DNA from: Naasia lichenicola
Lineage (GTDB): Bacteria; Actinomycetota; Actinomycetes; Actinomycetales; Microbacteriaceae
Length of the DNA: 64,000 nt
Assembly (NCBI RefSeq): GCF_004801885.1
Contig: NZ_SSSM01000006.1
Span: 372,001 to 436,000, forward strand
Reading direction: 5' to 3'
The notes beneath the pieces were generated by a model. It did not search any database. It had not been told where the DNA came from and was given only the letters and a program-made list of their open reading frames with translations. Shown here one piece after another: positions 29,726-38,528 of this stretch (position 1 is the first letter of the stretch; every line of letters starts with the position of its first letter). The position numbers and the translations under genes are program-made.

Positions 29726-30166
29726 TCAGGAGTCGAGTTCGGCGTCCAGAGTGATCTCGACCCCGGTGAGAGCCTTGCTGACCGGGCAGCCCTCCTTGGC
29801 GGACTGGGCGGCCTCGAGGAACTGGGCTGCGTCAATCCCGGTGACCTCGCCCCGCACGGTGAGGTGGATGCCCGTCAGCTGGAATCCGCCTGCCGGGTCG
29901 GGGCCGAGCGAGACGTCGGCCTTCACCTCGAGCGCCTCGACGGTGCCGCCGGCGGCGCCGAGCACAGCGGAGAACTGCATCGCGAAGCAGGCCGAATGGG
30001 CCGCGGCGAGCAGCTCCTCCGGGCTGGTGAAGCCGTTGGCGTCTTCGGAGGCGCGCTTCGGGAACGACACGTCATAGGTGCCGAGCTTCGAGCTCGTGAG
30101 CTCGACCTGGCCCTCTCCGGTCTCGAGGCTGCCGTTCCATGCGGTGCGGGCGGTGCGTGTGGGCAT
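29726..30166 (-). CDS. OsmC family peroxiredoxin
   Basis: OsmC/Ohr proteins reduce organic hydroperoxides using two cysteines and lipoyl or thiol donors. This 146-residue protein has both: Cys in AAHSACFAMQFSAVLG and Cys in KEGCPVSKAL. It starts MPTRTARTAWNGSLETGEG, matching the OsmC rather than the Ohr subfamily. It seems a single-gene unit. No adjacent OhrR-type regulator is seen. Confidence 0.92.
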   Translation of the reverse strand: MPTRTARTAWNGSLETGEGQVELTSSKLGTYDVSFPKRASEDANGFTSPEELLAAAHSACFAMQFSAVLGAAGGTVEALEVKADVSLGPDPAGGFQLTGIHLTVRGEVTGIDAAQFLEAAQSAKEGCPVSKALTGVEITLDAELDS

Positions 30167-30245
30167 GTCGACTCTCTTCGTTGGGGTCTGAGCGGGGTAT
30201 CCGTCAGACCTGATGGGATGGATACTGCGGGAGGAGCCCGGGAGC

Positions 30246-30854
30246 TCAGATGGTGACGGAGTCTCCGGGGGTGATGGTCTGCAGCGGCACGCCGCCGGCG
30301 CCGCCGAGCATCTGCGCGGTCATCCCACGGCCTGCATCGGACGCCATCAGCTCGTGGATCTCGATGGACTGGCGCGGCTTCACGGCCTGCACGAAATCGA
30401 TCGCCTCGCCGAGCTTCCACCACGGGCCGCTGGTCGGCACCAGCAGGGTGTCCACCGGGACGCCGGGCACGACATAGGAGTCGCCCGGGTGGTAGACGGT
30501 GCCGTCGATGAGCACGGCCACGTTGTCGTTGCCCGGAATGTCTCCCCAGATCGGCGCATGCTTCGCGCCGTAGACGGTCACCTCGAAGCCAGCGACCTGC
30601 ACGGTGTCCCCGTCGGAAAGCACCGTTCCGCGACCGAGCCGGGAGACGGTCTCGGCCGAGGCGTAGATCGGGACGTCGATGCCCTCGATCGCGGCGTCAT
30701 CGATGTGATCGGGGTGGTCGTGCGTGAAGATCACGGCGTCCGCCGCCTTCACGAGGGCGGGGGAGTCGGGGGTGTACGCGCCCGGGTCGATGACGAGGTT
30801 CTTGCCGTCCTTCTCCAGGACGACCGCGGCATGCGTGTACTTCGTGAGCTTCAT
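30246..30854 (-). CDS. MBL-fold metal-dependent hydrolase
   Basis: A 202-residue metallo-beta-lactamase-fold protein. The metal motif HxHxDH is intact as THDHPDHIDD, with further ligands in VYHPGDSYVVP and SIEIHELMAS. It resembles the UPF0173/UlaG-like group of hydrolases; the substrate is unknown. ATG 30854 lies six bases after TAGGGT on the minus strand, so the transcript is probably leaderless. It is divergent from the GlcD-like gene. Confidence 0.88.
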   Translation of the reverse strand: MKLTKYTHAAVVLEKDGKNLVIDPGAYTPDSPALVKAADAVIFTHDHPDHIDDAAIEGIDVPIYASAETVSRLGRGTVLSDGDTVQVAGFEVTVYGAKHAPIWGDIPGNDNVAVLIDGTVYHPGDSYVVPGVPVDTLLVPTSGPWWKLGEAIDFVQAVKPRQSIEIHELMASDAGRGMTAQMLGGAGGVPLQTITPGDSVTI

Positions 30855-30860
30855 GGTCCG

Positions 30861-30866
30861 ACCCTA
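30861..30866 (-). promoter_or_regulatory. -10 box of the MBL-fold gene (leaderless)
   Basis: TAGGGT on the minus strand, six nucleotides before the ATG at 30854. Confidence 0.6.
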
Positions 30867-31054
30867 GGACGGCGATCCTGTGCCCTTCCCCAGACGGGTG
30901 CAGGACTGCGTTCCCGTGATGGGGCAGAGGTCGGGCTCGGCCCATCCTGTTCCGATGCCACTGGGGTTCGGCTCTCCAGCGTGCGTCGGCCGGTCGGGCT
31001 AGCGTGGGCGGACGGCGTCGATCAGCGCCGAATCGATCGATGAGGACTGCATCC

Positions 31055-32539
31055 ATGCCGCATCCGACCACCGCGACTCCATCGGCGGGAGGCATCGACC
31101 TCGCGGCCGAGCTCGCCCTGCGCGAGCTGATCGCGCTTCTGCCCGAGGGAGCCGTGCTCGTCGGTTCGGCAGCGCTCGCCGACTACAGCCATGACGACGC
31201 CGAGTGGGCGCCGTTCGTGCCGCCGCTCGCGGTCGTTCTCGCGACGAGCACGGACGACGTCGCGGCCACCGTGCGCTTCGCCGGGGCCAATGGTCTCGCC
31301 GTGGTTGCTCGCGGCGCGGGCACGGGCCTCTCCGGTGGCGCGAACAGCGTGGCCGACTGCATCGTCGTATCCCTCGAGAGAATGGACCGAGTGCTCGAGA
31401 TCGACGTCGGCGAGCGACTCGCCGTCGCGCAGGCGGGCGTGATCAACAACGCGCTGCGGATCGCCGTCGCCGAGCAGGGCCTCTGGTATCCACCCGATCC
31501 TGCGAGCTACGCCATCTCGACCATCGGCGGCAACGCGGCTACCAACGCGGGTGGCATCTGCTGCGTGAAGTACGGCGTGACTCGCGACTACATCCTCGGC
31601 CTGACCGTCGTGCTCGCCGACGGACAGACCGTCCGCCTGGGTCGGCGCACGGCGAAGGGGGTGACTGGCTACGACCTCACGGCGCTGATGATCGGCTCGG
31701 AGGGCACGCTCGGGATCATCACCGAGGTGACGGTCAAGCTGCTCCCGCTCGCCGGGCGCGAGGAGCGCGCCATCGTCGGGTACTTCCCCTCGCTGACGGC
31801 TGCGGGAGATGCCGTTGCGGGCGTCGCATCGGCCGGCATCGTGCCATCCGCGCTCGAGCTGATCGATCGGATGTGCCTCCGCGCCGTCGAGGACTGGCAG
31901 GGCTTCGGTCTGCCCTCCGACGTCGACACCCTCCTGATGGCCAAGGTCGACGAGCCCGGATCCACGGGACTGGCGCTCGCCGAGCGCATCGCCGAGATCT
32001 TCGCGCTCGCCGGGGGAGTGCATGTCGAGCTCGCGACCGAGCAGGACGAGGTCGATCGGCTGTTCCTCGCCCGGCGCCTCGCCTATCCCGCACTCGAGCG
32101 TCTCGGGCCCGTGCTCACCGAGGACGTCTGCGTGCCGCGCGGCAGGGTGCCCGAGATGCTCGGCCGGATCCAGGCGACGGCTGAGCGTCACGACGTCGTC
32201 ATCGCGAACATCGCGCACGCCGGCGACGGCAACCTGCATCCGCTGATCATCGCCCCGGTCGGCGACGAGGCAGCGAAGGCCCGAGCCAAGGAAGCCTTCG
32301 ATGAGATCGTCGCGGATTGCCTGGCGCTCGGCGGCACGGTGACGGGCGAGCACGGCGTCGGCCTGCTCAAGCTTCCCGGCGCCGCGCAGGAGCTCGAGCC
32401 ACGAGTGCTGGCCATGCATCGTGCGATCAAGGACGCGCTCGATCCCGCGGGGCTGCTCAATCCCGGCAAGGCGTTCCCGGATCAGCGCGCCCGGACGGGT
32501 TCTGGTGCCTCCGACGCGAGAACGCGAGGCGAGGCATGA
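31055..32539 (+). CDS. FAD-binding oxidase, GlcD/D-lactate dehydrogenase type
   Basis: A 494-residue flavoprotein that should oxidise a 2-hydroxy acid such as glycolate or D-lactate. The PCMH-type FAD domain is clear (GAGTGLSGGANSVADCIVVS, GGNAATNAGGICCVKYGVTR). The C-terminal cap has the family motifs IAHAGDGNLHPLI and GTVTGEHGVGLLK, and NPGKAFP near the end. ATG 31055 has TGAGGA at 31041-31046, and TAGCGT at 31000-31005 may be the -10 box. It overlaps the broken hydrolase gene by 4 nt. No GlcE/GlcF partners are present, so it probably works as a single-chain enzyme. Confidence 0.92.
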   Translation: MPHPTTATPSAGGIDLAAELALRELIALLPEGAVLVGSAALADYSHDDAEWAPFVPPLAVVLATSTDDVAATVRFAGANGLAVVARGAGTGLSGGANSVADCIVVSLERMDRVLEIDVGERLAVAQAGVINNALRIAVAEQGLWYPPDPASYAISTIGGNAATNAGGICCVKYGVTRDYILGLTVVLADGQTVRLGRRTAKGVTGYDLTALMIGSEGTLGIITEVTVKLLPLAGREERAIVGYFPSLTAAGDAVAGVASAGIVPSALELIDRMCLRAVEDWQGFGLPSDVDTLLMAKVDEPGSTGLALAERIAEIFALAGGVHVELATEQDEVDRLFLARRLAYPALERLGPVLTEDVCVPRGRVPEMLGRIQATAERHDVVIANIAHAGDGNLHPLIIAPVGDEAAKARAKEAFDEIVADCLALGGTVTGEHGVGLLKLPGAAQELEPRVLAMHRAIKDALDPAGLLNPGKAFPDQRARTGSGASDARTRGEA

Positions 32540-33357
32540 CCTCCATCACGACCGACGACGGCGTCCGCCTCGACTACACCGAGTCGGGTGCGCCGGGCGG
32601 CGTGCCTGTCGTGCTGATCGCCGGCTTCAAGGCCGCACGGGCCAGCTGGCTGTACCAGACGCCCGCCCTCGAAGCCGCCGGGTACCGGGTCATCAGCGTG
32701 GATCTGCGCGGACACGGCACCTCGGAGTGCCCCGACTTCGGCCACAGCATGGCCCGTCGCGCGGCGGATCTCGAGCAGCTGCTGGTCGAGCTCGATCTGC
32801 GGGGCGCGGTTCTGGTCGGCCAGTCGATGGGTGGCAACACCGTGTGGGCTCATCTCAAGGACTTCGGATAGGACCGCATCGCCGGTGTCGTCATCGTCGA
32901 CCAGACGCCCAAGATGCTGAACTCCGCAGATTGGCCGTACGGCTACTACGGATACACCGAGGACAATGTCGACACGTTCTTCGCCGAGTCCATCCCGAGC
33001 ACCGGTCACGGTACGCCGCTGTGGCGGCGAGGCATCCGACTGGTGCGGCTGATCCGCGCCATGCGCAGCTCCATGGACGGCGAGAAGGGCGAGAAGGGGC
33101 TGACGCCCGGCGAGCTGGAGCTGCTCGGCGACCACGCCCACGCCGACTGGCGCCCCGTCATCGCCGGGAGCTCGGTTCCGATCCTCTTCATTGCCGGTGC
33201 GGAGAGCGAGATGTGGCCGAGCGCCCATGCCGCCGCGTCGGCCGCGCTCACAGCGTCGGCGACGTCGGTCGTCATCGCGCACGACGGCCATGCGACCAAC
33301 ATCGAGCAGCCCAGACGCTTCAACGCGATCCTGCTCGACTTCCTCACCCGATTCTGA
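32536..33357 (+). pseudogene. Alpha/beta hydrolase interrupted by an in-frame amber codon
   Basis: Codons 1-111 encode the first half of an alpha/beta hydrolase, with the nucleophile elbow VGQSMGGNT. TAG at 32869-32871 then stops translation after HLKDFG. The same frame continues without another stop as DRIAGVVIVDQTPKML, and carries the rest of the fold: GAESEMWPSA (acid region) and HDGHATNIEQPRRF (catalytic His). A single change TTG to TAG would explain it, giving FGLDRI. Without read-through the product lacks the Asp and His of the triad. The start overlaps the GlcD-like stop (ATGA). Confidence 0.85.
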
Positions 33358-33361
33358 GCGT

Positions 33362-33418
33362 CGAATTGCCAGAAGTGGCTCCGTTGCGCGCCTCTTGAGA
33401 GCCATATCCGGCAATTCG
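33362..33418. repeat. Palindromic intergenic element (family B, copy 1)
   Basis: CGAATTGCC (33362-33370) pairs with GGCAATTCG (33410-33418), with an inner GTGGCTC/GAGCCAT stem and a mismatched middle. It lies between the broken hydrolase and the SMP-30 gene. The second copy is at 54139-54195. Confidence 0.75.
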
Positions 33419-33447
33419 GCGGCTCTGATCGGCGGCAGGATGGAGGG

Positions 33448-34359
33448 ATGAACGACCGATCCCCCCGACTGCTCGGCACGGCAGAGCTCGCCCTCGACGA
33501 GGAGCACCTGCTCGCCGAAGGTCCGTTCTGGGATGCGCCTCGACAGCAGCTGCTCTGGGTCGACATCCTCCGCGGGCTGGTCCTGCGGGGGCGGCTGCAG
33601 GCGGACGGGACGATCGCCGTCGACGACCGACTGGAGTTCCCGCACATGGTGGGCGCCGTCGCGTCCGCCGAGAGCGGCGCATGGATCATCGCCGGGCAGG
33701 AGACGCTCCTCTACCGCCGCCCCGACGGTGAGCTCGTCGACGGGCCGCGGGTGATCCCCGCCGGCTCGAACCGCCGGCTCAACGACGGCAAACCCGACCC
33801 CGCCGGCCGCTACATCATCGGAACCCTCGACTTCGACGAGGTGTCGGAGACCGAAGAGCTGCTGGTCCTCGGCTCCGACGGCCGCCTGGTCGTCATAGAC
33901 TCCGACCTCACGCTGTCCAACGGGCTCGGGTGGAGCAGCGACGGAAGCAGATTCTTCAGCACAGACACCCTTCGGAAGACCATCTACGTCCGCCACTACG
34001 ACCCGGGAAGCGGGGCGATGGGGGAGCGGAAGGTCTTCCTCGTCACCACCGACGGACATCCCGACGGAATGACGATGGACAGCGACGACCACCTCTGGGT
34101 CGCGATGTGGGGCATCGGACGAGTGAACCGCTATTCGCCGTCCGGCGAGCTGGTCGCGGCTATCGAGGTGCCGGCGCTGCAGCCGTCGAGCGTGACCTTC
34201 GCCGGGCCCGACCTCGCCACGCTCGTCATCACGACCGCGAGCAAGGGCCTGTCCGAGGAGCAGAAGGCGGCCCGGCCGCTCTCCGGGCGCCTCTTCACCT
34301 TCCGCCCCGGAGTGACGGGCCAGCCGCCGGCCCTATGGGCAGGCCCGCCTCCGTCATAG
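33448..34359 (+). CDS. SMP-30/gluconolactonase/LRE family protein
   Basis: A 303-residue six-bladed beta-propeller enzyme of the lactonase family, usually hydrolysing sugar lactones with one divalent metal. Family landmarks are LLAEGPFWD (metal Glu), NRRLNDGKPDPAGRYIIGT (Asn/Asp region), LSNGLGWSSDGSRFF (metal Asn) and PDGMTMDSDDHLWVA (catalytic Asp). Together with the isomerase/oxidoreductase pair upstream it could belong to sugar-acid metabolism, but it is a separate unit and the substrate is unknown. GGAGGG lies directly before the ATG, unusually close. Confidence 0.92.
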   Translation: MNDRSPRLLGTAELALDEEHLLAEGPFWDAPRQQLLWVDILRGLVLRGRLQADGTIAVDDRLEFPHMVGAVASAESGAWIIAGQETLLYRRPDGELVDGPRVIPAGSNRRLNDGKPDPAGRYIIGTLDFDEVSETEELLVLGSDGRLVVIDSDLTLSNGLGWSSDGSRFFSTDTLRKTIYVRHYDPGSGAMGERKVFLVTTDGHPDGMTMDSDDHLWVAMWGIGRVNRYSPSGELVAAIEVPALQPSSVTFAGPDLATLVITTASKGLSEEQKAARPLSGRLFTFRPGVTGQPPALWAGPPPS

Positions 34360-34408
34360 AATCCGACCGCCCCCGACGCCTGAGCACTCCCCGCCAGGGC
34401 TCCAGGCC

Positions 34409-34469
34409 ATCGAGATGCCACTTTCCGTCCCTATTCGCGGCTTTTAGGGACGGAAAGTGGCATCTCGAT
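34409..34469. repeat. Palindromic intergenic element (family A, copy 1), perfect 24-bp arms
   Basis: The left arm 34409-34432 (begins ATCGAGATGCCACTTTCCGT) is perfectly complementary to 34446-34469, with a 13-nt loop. It lies between the convergent SMP-30 gene and the hypothetical gene at 34496. Confidence 0.92.
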
Positions 34470-34495
34470 CGCCTTTCCTCAGCGCGCGGAGCCGC

Positions 34496-35539
34496 TCAGC
34501 CGTTGATGCTCGACCGGTAGCCGGTGCTCGCCGGGAATCTCGGTGCCAGGGTCGAGACCACGGAGCCGTTGGGCGCGACGGTGACGCTGCGGGTGGCATC
34601 CTCCGGATCGCCGCCAAGCCGAAGCCGCTCGCTGGTCGTCCAGACCACTCGAAGACCGTCGACGCGGAACTGCTCCTCGGTCACGCATCCCATCGCGAAC
34701 GCGACGACGTCGTCGAGCACGAACAGGCAGACCCGATCCGTGAGGTCGCGGGCGAGGTATGCCCGGTTGGTGGGCTCGGGTGCTGCGATCGACGGGTTGA
34801 GGCTGAGCCGCCGCAGCGAGTCGATCGCGATGTCGGCATAGGCCAGTTCGGTGATGGCCGTCTCGCTCGGCAGGTCGCTGGGCTGTTGAGCTCTGTCGAA
34901 GATGGCGACATCCGCGGCTTCGACCGGTTCTGCGAAGGCGGAGTCGACGACCGGACGGAGGAGCAGACCGGACGCTCCGATGGCGATCGCGCCCACGAGC
35001 AGCAGCGCGACGAGCAGCGGTCGCCGGATCGCGCCGCGACGTCGGGGGAGTTCGTCGGCGGGGACATCACCTCTGCCACCGAAGGCGCGTTCCTCCGTTC
35101 CGCCGCCCGCTCCTTGATCTCCGTCTACGTCGGGGGCCGAGGGCGCATCCAGGATCGAGTCCTCGACGTCGACGAGCTCGAGCGCGCGGGACACCTCGAC
35201 GCGTTCAGCGGCGATGGAGGCTTCGAGGGCGTGCAGGCTCTCGGCTGCAGCGTTCGATCCGTTCGATCCGGCCGGCTCTGCGCTTTTCGCCGAGTACACC
35301 GCCCGCTGCAGATCGCGGCGGAGAGCCGCCGGCGCGATGAGGCCGCGAGGGGACGGCTCGAGCGGATGCACCATCCACCAGAGGGCATCCAGAGCGTTGT
35401 GCTCGCCGCGGTAGGCCGCCGCGAATCTGGCTCGGAAGGCAGGGTCGCGGATCGCGTGCTCGTACGCGTCGTCGGGCTCGGTCACCGCCCCAGTCAACCC
35501 GGTTTCGGGGGCGGTCGGGGCCGCTTCGAGGGAATGCAC
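34496..35539 (-). CDS. Hypothetical single-pass membrane protein
   Basis: A 347-residue protein with no recognised family. Residues ~20-75 are an acidic helical segment ([37 protein letters not shown]). A disordered acidic linker leads to one membrane helix near residue 180 ([20 protein letters not shown]). The outside domain ends near the C-terminus with [19 protein letters not shown]. The layout, a cytosolic domain plus membrane helix plus external sensor-like domain, would suit a regulator or anchor, but that is a guess. The start is GTG 35539, 42 bp from the divergent rpmJ. Confidence 0.75.
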   Translation of the reverse strand: MHSLEAAPTAPETGLTGAVTEPDDAYEHAIRDPAFRARFAAAYRGEHNALDALWWMVHPLEPSPRGLIAPAALRRDLQRAVYSAKSAEPAGSNGSNAAAESLHALEASIAAERVEVSRALELVDVEDSILDAPSAPDVDGDQGAGGGTEERAFGGRGDVPADELPRRRGAIRRPLLVALLLVGAIAIGASGLLLRPVVDSAFAEPVEAADVAIFDRAQQPSDLPSETAITELAYADIAIDSLRRLSLNPSIAAPEPTNRAYLARDLTDRVCLFVLDDVVAFAMGCVTEEQFRVDGLRVVWTTSERLRLGGDPEDATRSVTVAPNGSVVSTLAPRFPASTGYRSSING

Positions 35540-35581
35540 GAGTGGCGTCCGAGGTTGTACAGAAGGTCGGAAGGAGCGGTT

Positions 35582-35704
35582 ATGAAGGTTCGCAATTCAC
35601 TGGGCTCGATGAAGAGGATGCAGGGCTCGCAGATCATCCGTCGCCATGGGCGCACGTACGTGATCAACAAGCTCAACCCCAGGTTCAAGGCACGCCAAGG
35701 CTGA
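35582..35704 (+). CDS. rpmJ2: 50S ribosomal protein L36, type B (zinc-independent)
   Basis: A 40-residue large-subunit protein. It begins [20 protein letters not shown] and ends NPRFKARQG. It lacks the CxxC...CxxxH zinc ribbon of the main L36, so it is the YkgO-like paralog that replaces the zinc form when zinc is scarce. AAGGAG at 35571-35576 is ideally placed. I looked for a Zur-like palindrome upstream and did not find a convincing one. A strong terminator makes it a single-gene unit. Confidence 0.93.
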   Translation: MKVRNSLGSMKRMQGSQIIRRHGRTYVINKLNPRFKARQG

Positions 35705-35755
35705 GGTCGATGCGGCCTCACGCCTGAGCTGACGAGTGCATCTCCAGCTCAGCCA

Positions 35756-35788
35756 GCGCCCTCGGTCTCCGGACCGAGGGCGCTTTTC
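35756..35788 (+). terminator. Rho-independent terminator of rpmJ2
   Basis: GCGCCCTCGGTC (35756-35767), loop TCCG, GACCGAGGGCGC (35772-35783), then TTTTCT. Confidence 0.93.
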
Positions 35789-35804
35789 TCTGCCCGCAAT
35801 GAAT

Positions 35805-35861
35805 CGAGATGCCACCTTCCGTCCTTATGAGGCCCTCATAGGGACGGAAAGTGGCATCTCG
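35805..35861. repeat. Palindromic intergenic element (family A, copy 2)
   Basis: Arms of 20 nt (CGAGATGCCACCTTCCGTCC at 35805-35824, with 35842-35861) have one mismatch. The loop itself forms a small hairpin TATGAG/CTCATA. It lies between convergent rpmJ2 and the MBL-fold gene. Confidence 0.88.
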
Positions 35862-35866
35862 CATCG

Positions 35867-36682
35867 TTACGTCAAGTGGTCGAAGTCGCCCCGCACCCAG
35901 CCGATATGGCGATCCGCGGATCGTCGCAGGACGCACTTGGCGTCGGAGGGGATGACGTTGTCGAAGTTGCCGTAGAGGCGATCGAAGTCGAAGCGCTCGA
36001 CGTAGGACGCGACCCGCTCGACGACGGACGCCGACAAGGGCAGGTGATTCGGGAAGCTGCGCATGAAGCTCACCGTGCGGCGGTCGGAGTTGGCGAAGAT
36101 GGTGTCGCCCGAGAGCAGCACGCCGCGACCATCGGCGCCCTGCGCCCAATGCATTACCGCCGAGCCCGGGAAGTGCCCGCCCGGCTGTGCGATGGTGACG
36201 CCAGGCACGACTGAGGTGGGCTTCGACCAGAGCTCGATTGCGGCATCTGGGCGCTGGATCCACTGCGCGTCCGCCTCGGCCACGAGCACGGGCACGCCCC
36301 CGAGGGCGCGGCTCCACTCCACCTGGACGCCGAACATGTGGGGGTGGCTCGCGACGATCGCGACCACCGGACCCAGCGCATGCACCCGAGCGGCGAGCTC
36401 GTCGTCGACGAATCCGATCGGGTCCCAGAGGACGTTGCCGTCCGCAGTAGCGACCAGCTTGCTGACCTGTCCGATCCCGACCGCAGGCTGGGAGGCGATG
36501 CCGTACAGGTGCGGCTCGAGCTCGGCCACGGACCCGCGTGTGCCAGAGGCGACAAGTTCGGCGAGGGTCGTCCACGATTGACCGCCCTCGGGCACCCATT
36601 GCCGCTCGTCGTCGCAGATCGGGCAGACGGCCGGCTGCTCCGCATGCTCCACCGCACAGGTGGAGCAGATCGAGAACGTCAC
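35867..36682 (-). CDS. Zinc-ribbon plus degenerate MBL-fold protein
   Basis: A 271-residue protein. The N-terminus is a four-cysteine zinc ribbon (CSTC...CPIC, residues ~5-25). The rest is a metallo-beta-lactamase fold in which the usual HxHxDH reads SHPHMFGVQVEW, so the second metal site is altered. Later motifs are PGGHFPGSAVMHW, VLLSGDTIFANSD and RFDFDRLYGNFDNVI. Similar proteins form an uncharacterised MBL group. GTG 36682 is chosen because GGGAGGA precedes it; an upstream ATG would start inside palindrome A3. Confidence 0.82.
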   Translation of the reverse strand: MTFSICSTCAVEHAEQPAVCPICDDERQWVPEGGQSWTTLAELVASGTRGSVAELEPHLYGIASQPAVGIGQVSKLVATADGNVLWDPIGFVDDELAARVHALGPVVAIVASHPHMFGVQVEWSRALGGVPVLVAEADAQWIQRPDAAIELWSKPTSVVPGVTIAQPGGHFPGSAVMHWAQGADGRGVLLSGDTIFANSDRRTVSFMRSFPNHLPLSASVVERVASYVERFDFDRLYGNFDNVIPSDAKCVLRRSADRHIGWVRGDFDHLT

Positions 36683-36691
36683 TGTTCCTCC

Positions 36692-36748
36692 CGAGATGCC
36701 ACTTTCTGTCCCCATCCTCGTCGTTTGGGGACGGAAGGTGGCATCTCG
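36692..36748. repeat. Palindromic intergenic element (family A, copy 3)
   Basis: The left arm 36692-36714 (CGAGATGCCACTTTCTGTCC...) pairs with 36726-36748 with two G-T type mismatches and an 11-nt loop. It lies between two minus-strand genes, within 10 bp of the MBL-fold start codon and 7 bp of the flavoprotein stop. Confidence 0.88.
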
Positions 36749-36754
36749 ATCGGG

Positions 36755-38404
36755 TCAGCGCATCAGGCGAGCATGGCGTTGACGGATGCGACCGCGCTCG
36801 CGCCCTCGCCGACGGCCGACGCGACGCTTCATCGAGCCCGCTCGAACGTCGCCGACGGCGAAGATGCCCGGGATGCTCGTCTCGAACGGCAAGGGCAGTC
36901 GCCCGATGGCCGGCCATTCGCTGTCGATCGAGAACGCGGGGATCCGGGAATCGGTGAGGACGAATCCGTTCTCGTCGGTCGCCACACCGGGCAGCCATTC
37001 GCTGGCCGGGGTGGCGCCGATGAAGCAGAACAGTGCGGCGCAGCTCAGCCGCGAGGCGGACGCGCCGCAGCTGACGGTGATCTCGGAGAGGCAGTCCCCA
37101 GCGCCGGTCAACTCGGTCACTTCGGCCGAGGTGTGCACCTCGATCCCCGGATGATCGAGCACGCGTCGGACGAGATAGGCGGACATGCCCTTGGCCAGAT
37201 CGTCGGCGCGCACGATGAGATCCACCGCGCTGCCGCGGGATGCGAGGAAGAGCGCCGCCTGGCCCGCCGAGTTGCCGCCCCCGACGATGGCCACGGGCTG
37301 ACCGGCGTACGCGCGGGCCTCGACCTCCGTCGCCGCGAAGAGGATGCTCGCGCCCTCGAAGTCGTCCCAGCCGTCCAACGGCAGGCGCCGGTACTCGGCA
37401 CCCGTTGCGATGATGGCCGCGCGACTGCGGATGACCTGCCCATCGGCGAGCGTCACCAGGATGCCGTCGCCGGACCGCGCGACGTCGGACACCCGGCATG
37501 GCGCGTAGAGCTGCGCGCCGAACTTCAGCGCCTGCAGCGTGGCGAGCCGGGTCAGCTGAGCACCGGCGAGCCCGTGCGGGAAGCCGAGGTAGTTCTCGAT
37601 CCGCGAGCTCGAGCCGGCTTGCCCTCCCGGCAGCAGGGAATCGAGCAGCACCGTCTGCAGGCCCTCCGAGGCGCCGTAGACCGACGCGGCGAGCCCGGCC
37701 GGGCCACCGCCGACGATCACCAGATCGACGTCGCGATCCGGATCGGCGCGGAAGGAGATGCCGAGCGCATCCGACAGCGACCCGGGCGTGGCACGGGGGA
37801 GCACCTCGTCCGGCACGATCGCGAACGGAAGGTCCGCCTCGCTCAGACCGTGCTCTGCCGCCTCGCGGAGTCCGAGCTCGCTGTCGGGCTCGGCCCAGAG
37901 ATTCGGGATGTCGAACCGGCTGACGAACTCGCGCAGAGCCAGCGACTCGCGGGATCTGTCGTTGCCGACGATCACGATGCTCGACGCCGCCGAAGTCAGC
38001 AGGTTCTCCCGACGACCGACGAGCGCGGTGAGCACGATCTCGTTGAGCTCGGTGTCGGAGGCCATCATTCGCTCGAACGCGGCACGGGACAGTCGGTGCA
38101 CCGCGCCTGCCTCGGAGACTGCGGCCTTGAGGAACATGCGCTGGTGGGTCAGCAGGCTGACCTCGCCGAGGAAGTCGCCGGGGCAGAGGTGCGCGATCAG
38201 GCGCAGGGGAGCGGCGGAATTCCCCGCGCGGTACAGGTCGATCGATCCCGACTCCACGACGATCATCTCGTAGTCCGAATCGGTCACCGAGTAGAGATGC
38301 TGGCCGACCTCGGTCTGCTCACGCACCCCGTAGCTCCTCAGGCGAGCGAGTGCCTCCGGGCTGAGCTTCGGGAAGGTCTCATCTGTGGCGACGTCGTTCC
38401 CCAT
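36755..38404 (-). CDS. Cyclic-nucleotide-binding domain / thioredoxin reductase-like flavoprotein, frameshifted C-terminus
   Basis: An N-terminal cyclic-nucleotide-binding-type domain (residues ~15-140; ESGSIDLYRAGN, CPGDFLGEVSLLT) is fused to a TrxR-like FAD/NAD(P) module (DLVIVGGGPAGLAASVYGAS, GGQAGSSSRIENYLGFP, VAIVGGGNSAGQAALFLASR, GIFAVGDVRAGSMKR). The CxxC redox pair of true TrxR is absent, as usual for this fused family. After MKR the frame changes: the expected VASAVGEGASAVASVNAMLA is encoded in another frame ending at TGA 36763, while the current frame gives a basic tail. A 2-nt loss near 36826 accounts for this. ATG 38404 has GGGAG upstream. Confidence 0.87.
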   Translation of the reverse strand: MGNDVATDETFPKLSPEALARLRSYGVREQTEVGQHLYSVTDSDYEMIVVESGSIDLYRAGNSAAPLRLIAHLCPGDFLGEVSLLTHQRMFLKAAVSEAGAVHRLSRAAFERMMASDTELNEIVLTALVGRRENLLTSAASSIVIVGNDRSRESLALREFVSRFDIPNLWAEPDSELGLREAAEHGLSEADLPFAIVPDEVLPRATPGSLSDALGISFRADPDRDVDLVIVGGGPAGLAASVYGASEGLQTVLLDSLLPGGQAGSSSRIENYLGFPHGLAGAQLTRLATLQALKFGAQLYAPCRVSDVARSGDGILVTLADGQVIRSRAAIIATGAEYRRLPLDGWDDFEGASILFAATEVEARAYAGQPVAIVGGGNSAGQAALFLASRGSAVDLIVRADDLAKGMSAYLVRRVLDHPGIEVHTSAEVTELTGAGDCLSEITVSCGASASRLSCAALFCFIGATPASEWLPGVATDENGFVLTDSRIPAFSIDSEWPAIGRLPLPFETSIPGIFAVGDVRAGSMKRRVGRRRGRERGRIRQRHARLMR

Positions 38405-38516
38405 AGACGGGCTCCCTTCCGCTCCGGCCGATGGACGAGCGTGAGTCGAGTCTGGCGGAGAACGACGCACCACCGCATCGAGCCGAGGGCCGACGAGCTC
38501 TCAGGATCGTCCGGCC

Positions 38517-38522
38517 TAGTCT
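38517..38522 (+). promoter_or_regulatory. -10 box of the EEP gene (leaderless)
   Basis: TAGTCT, six nucleotides before the ATG at 38529. Confidence 0.6.
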
Positions 38523-38528
38523 TCGGCT

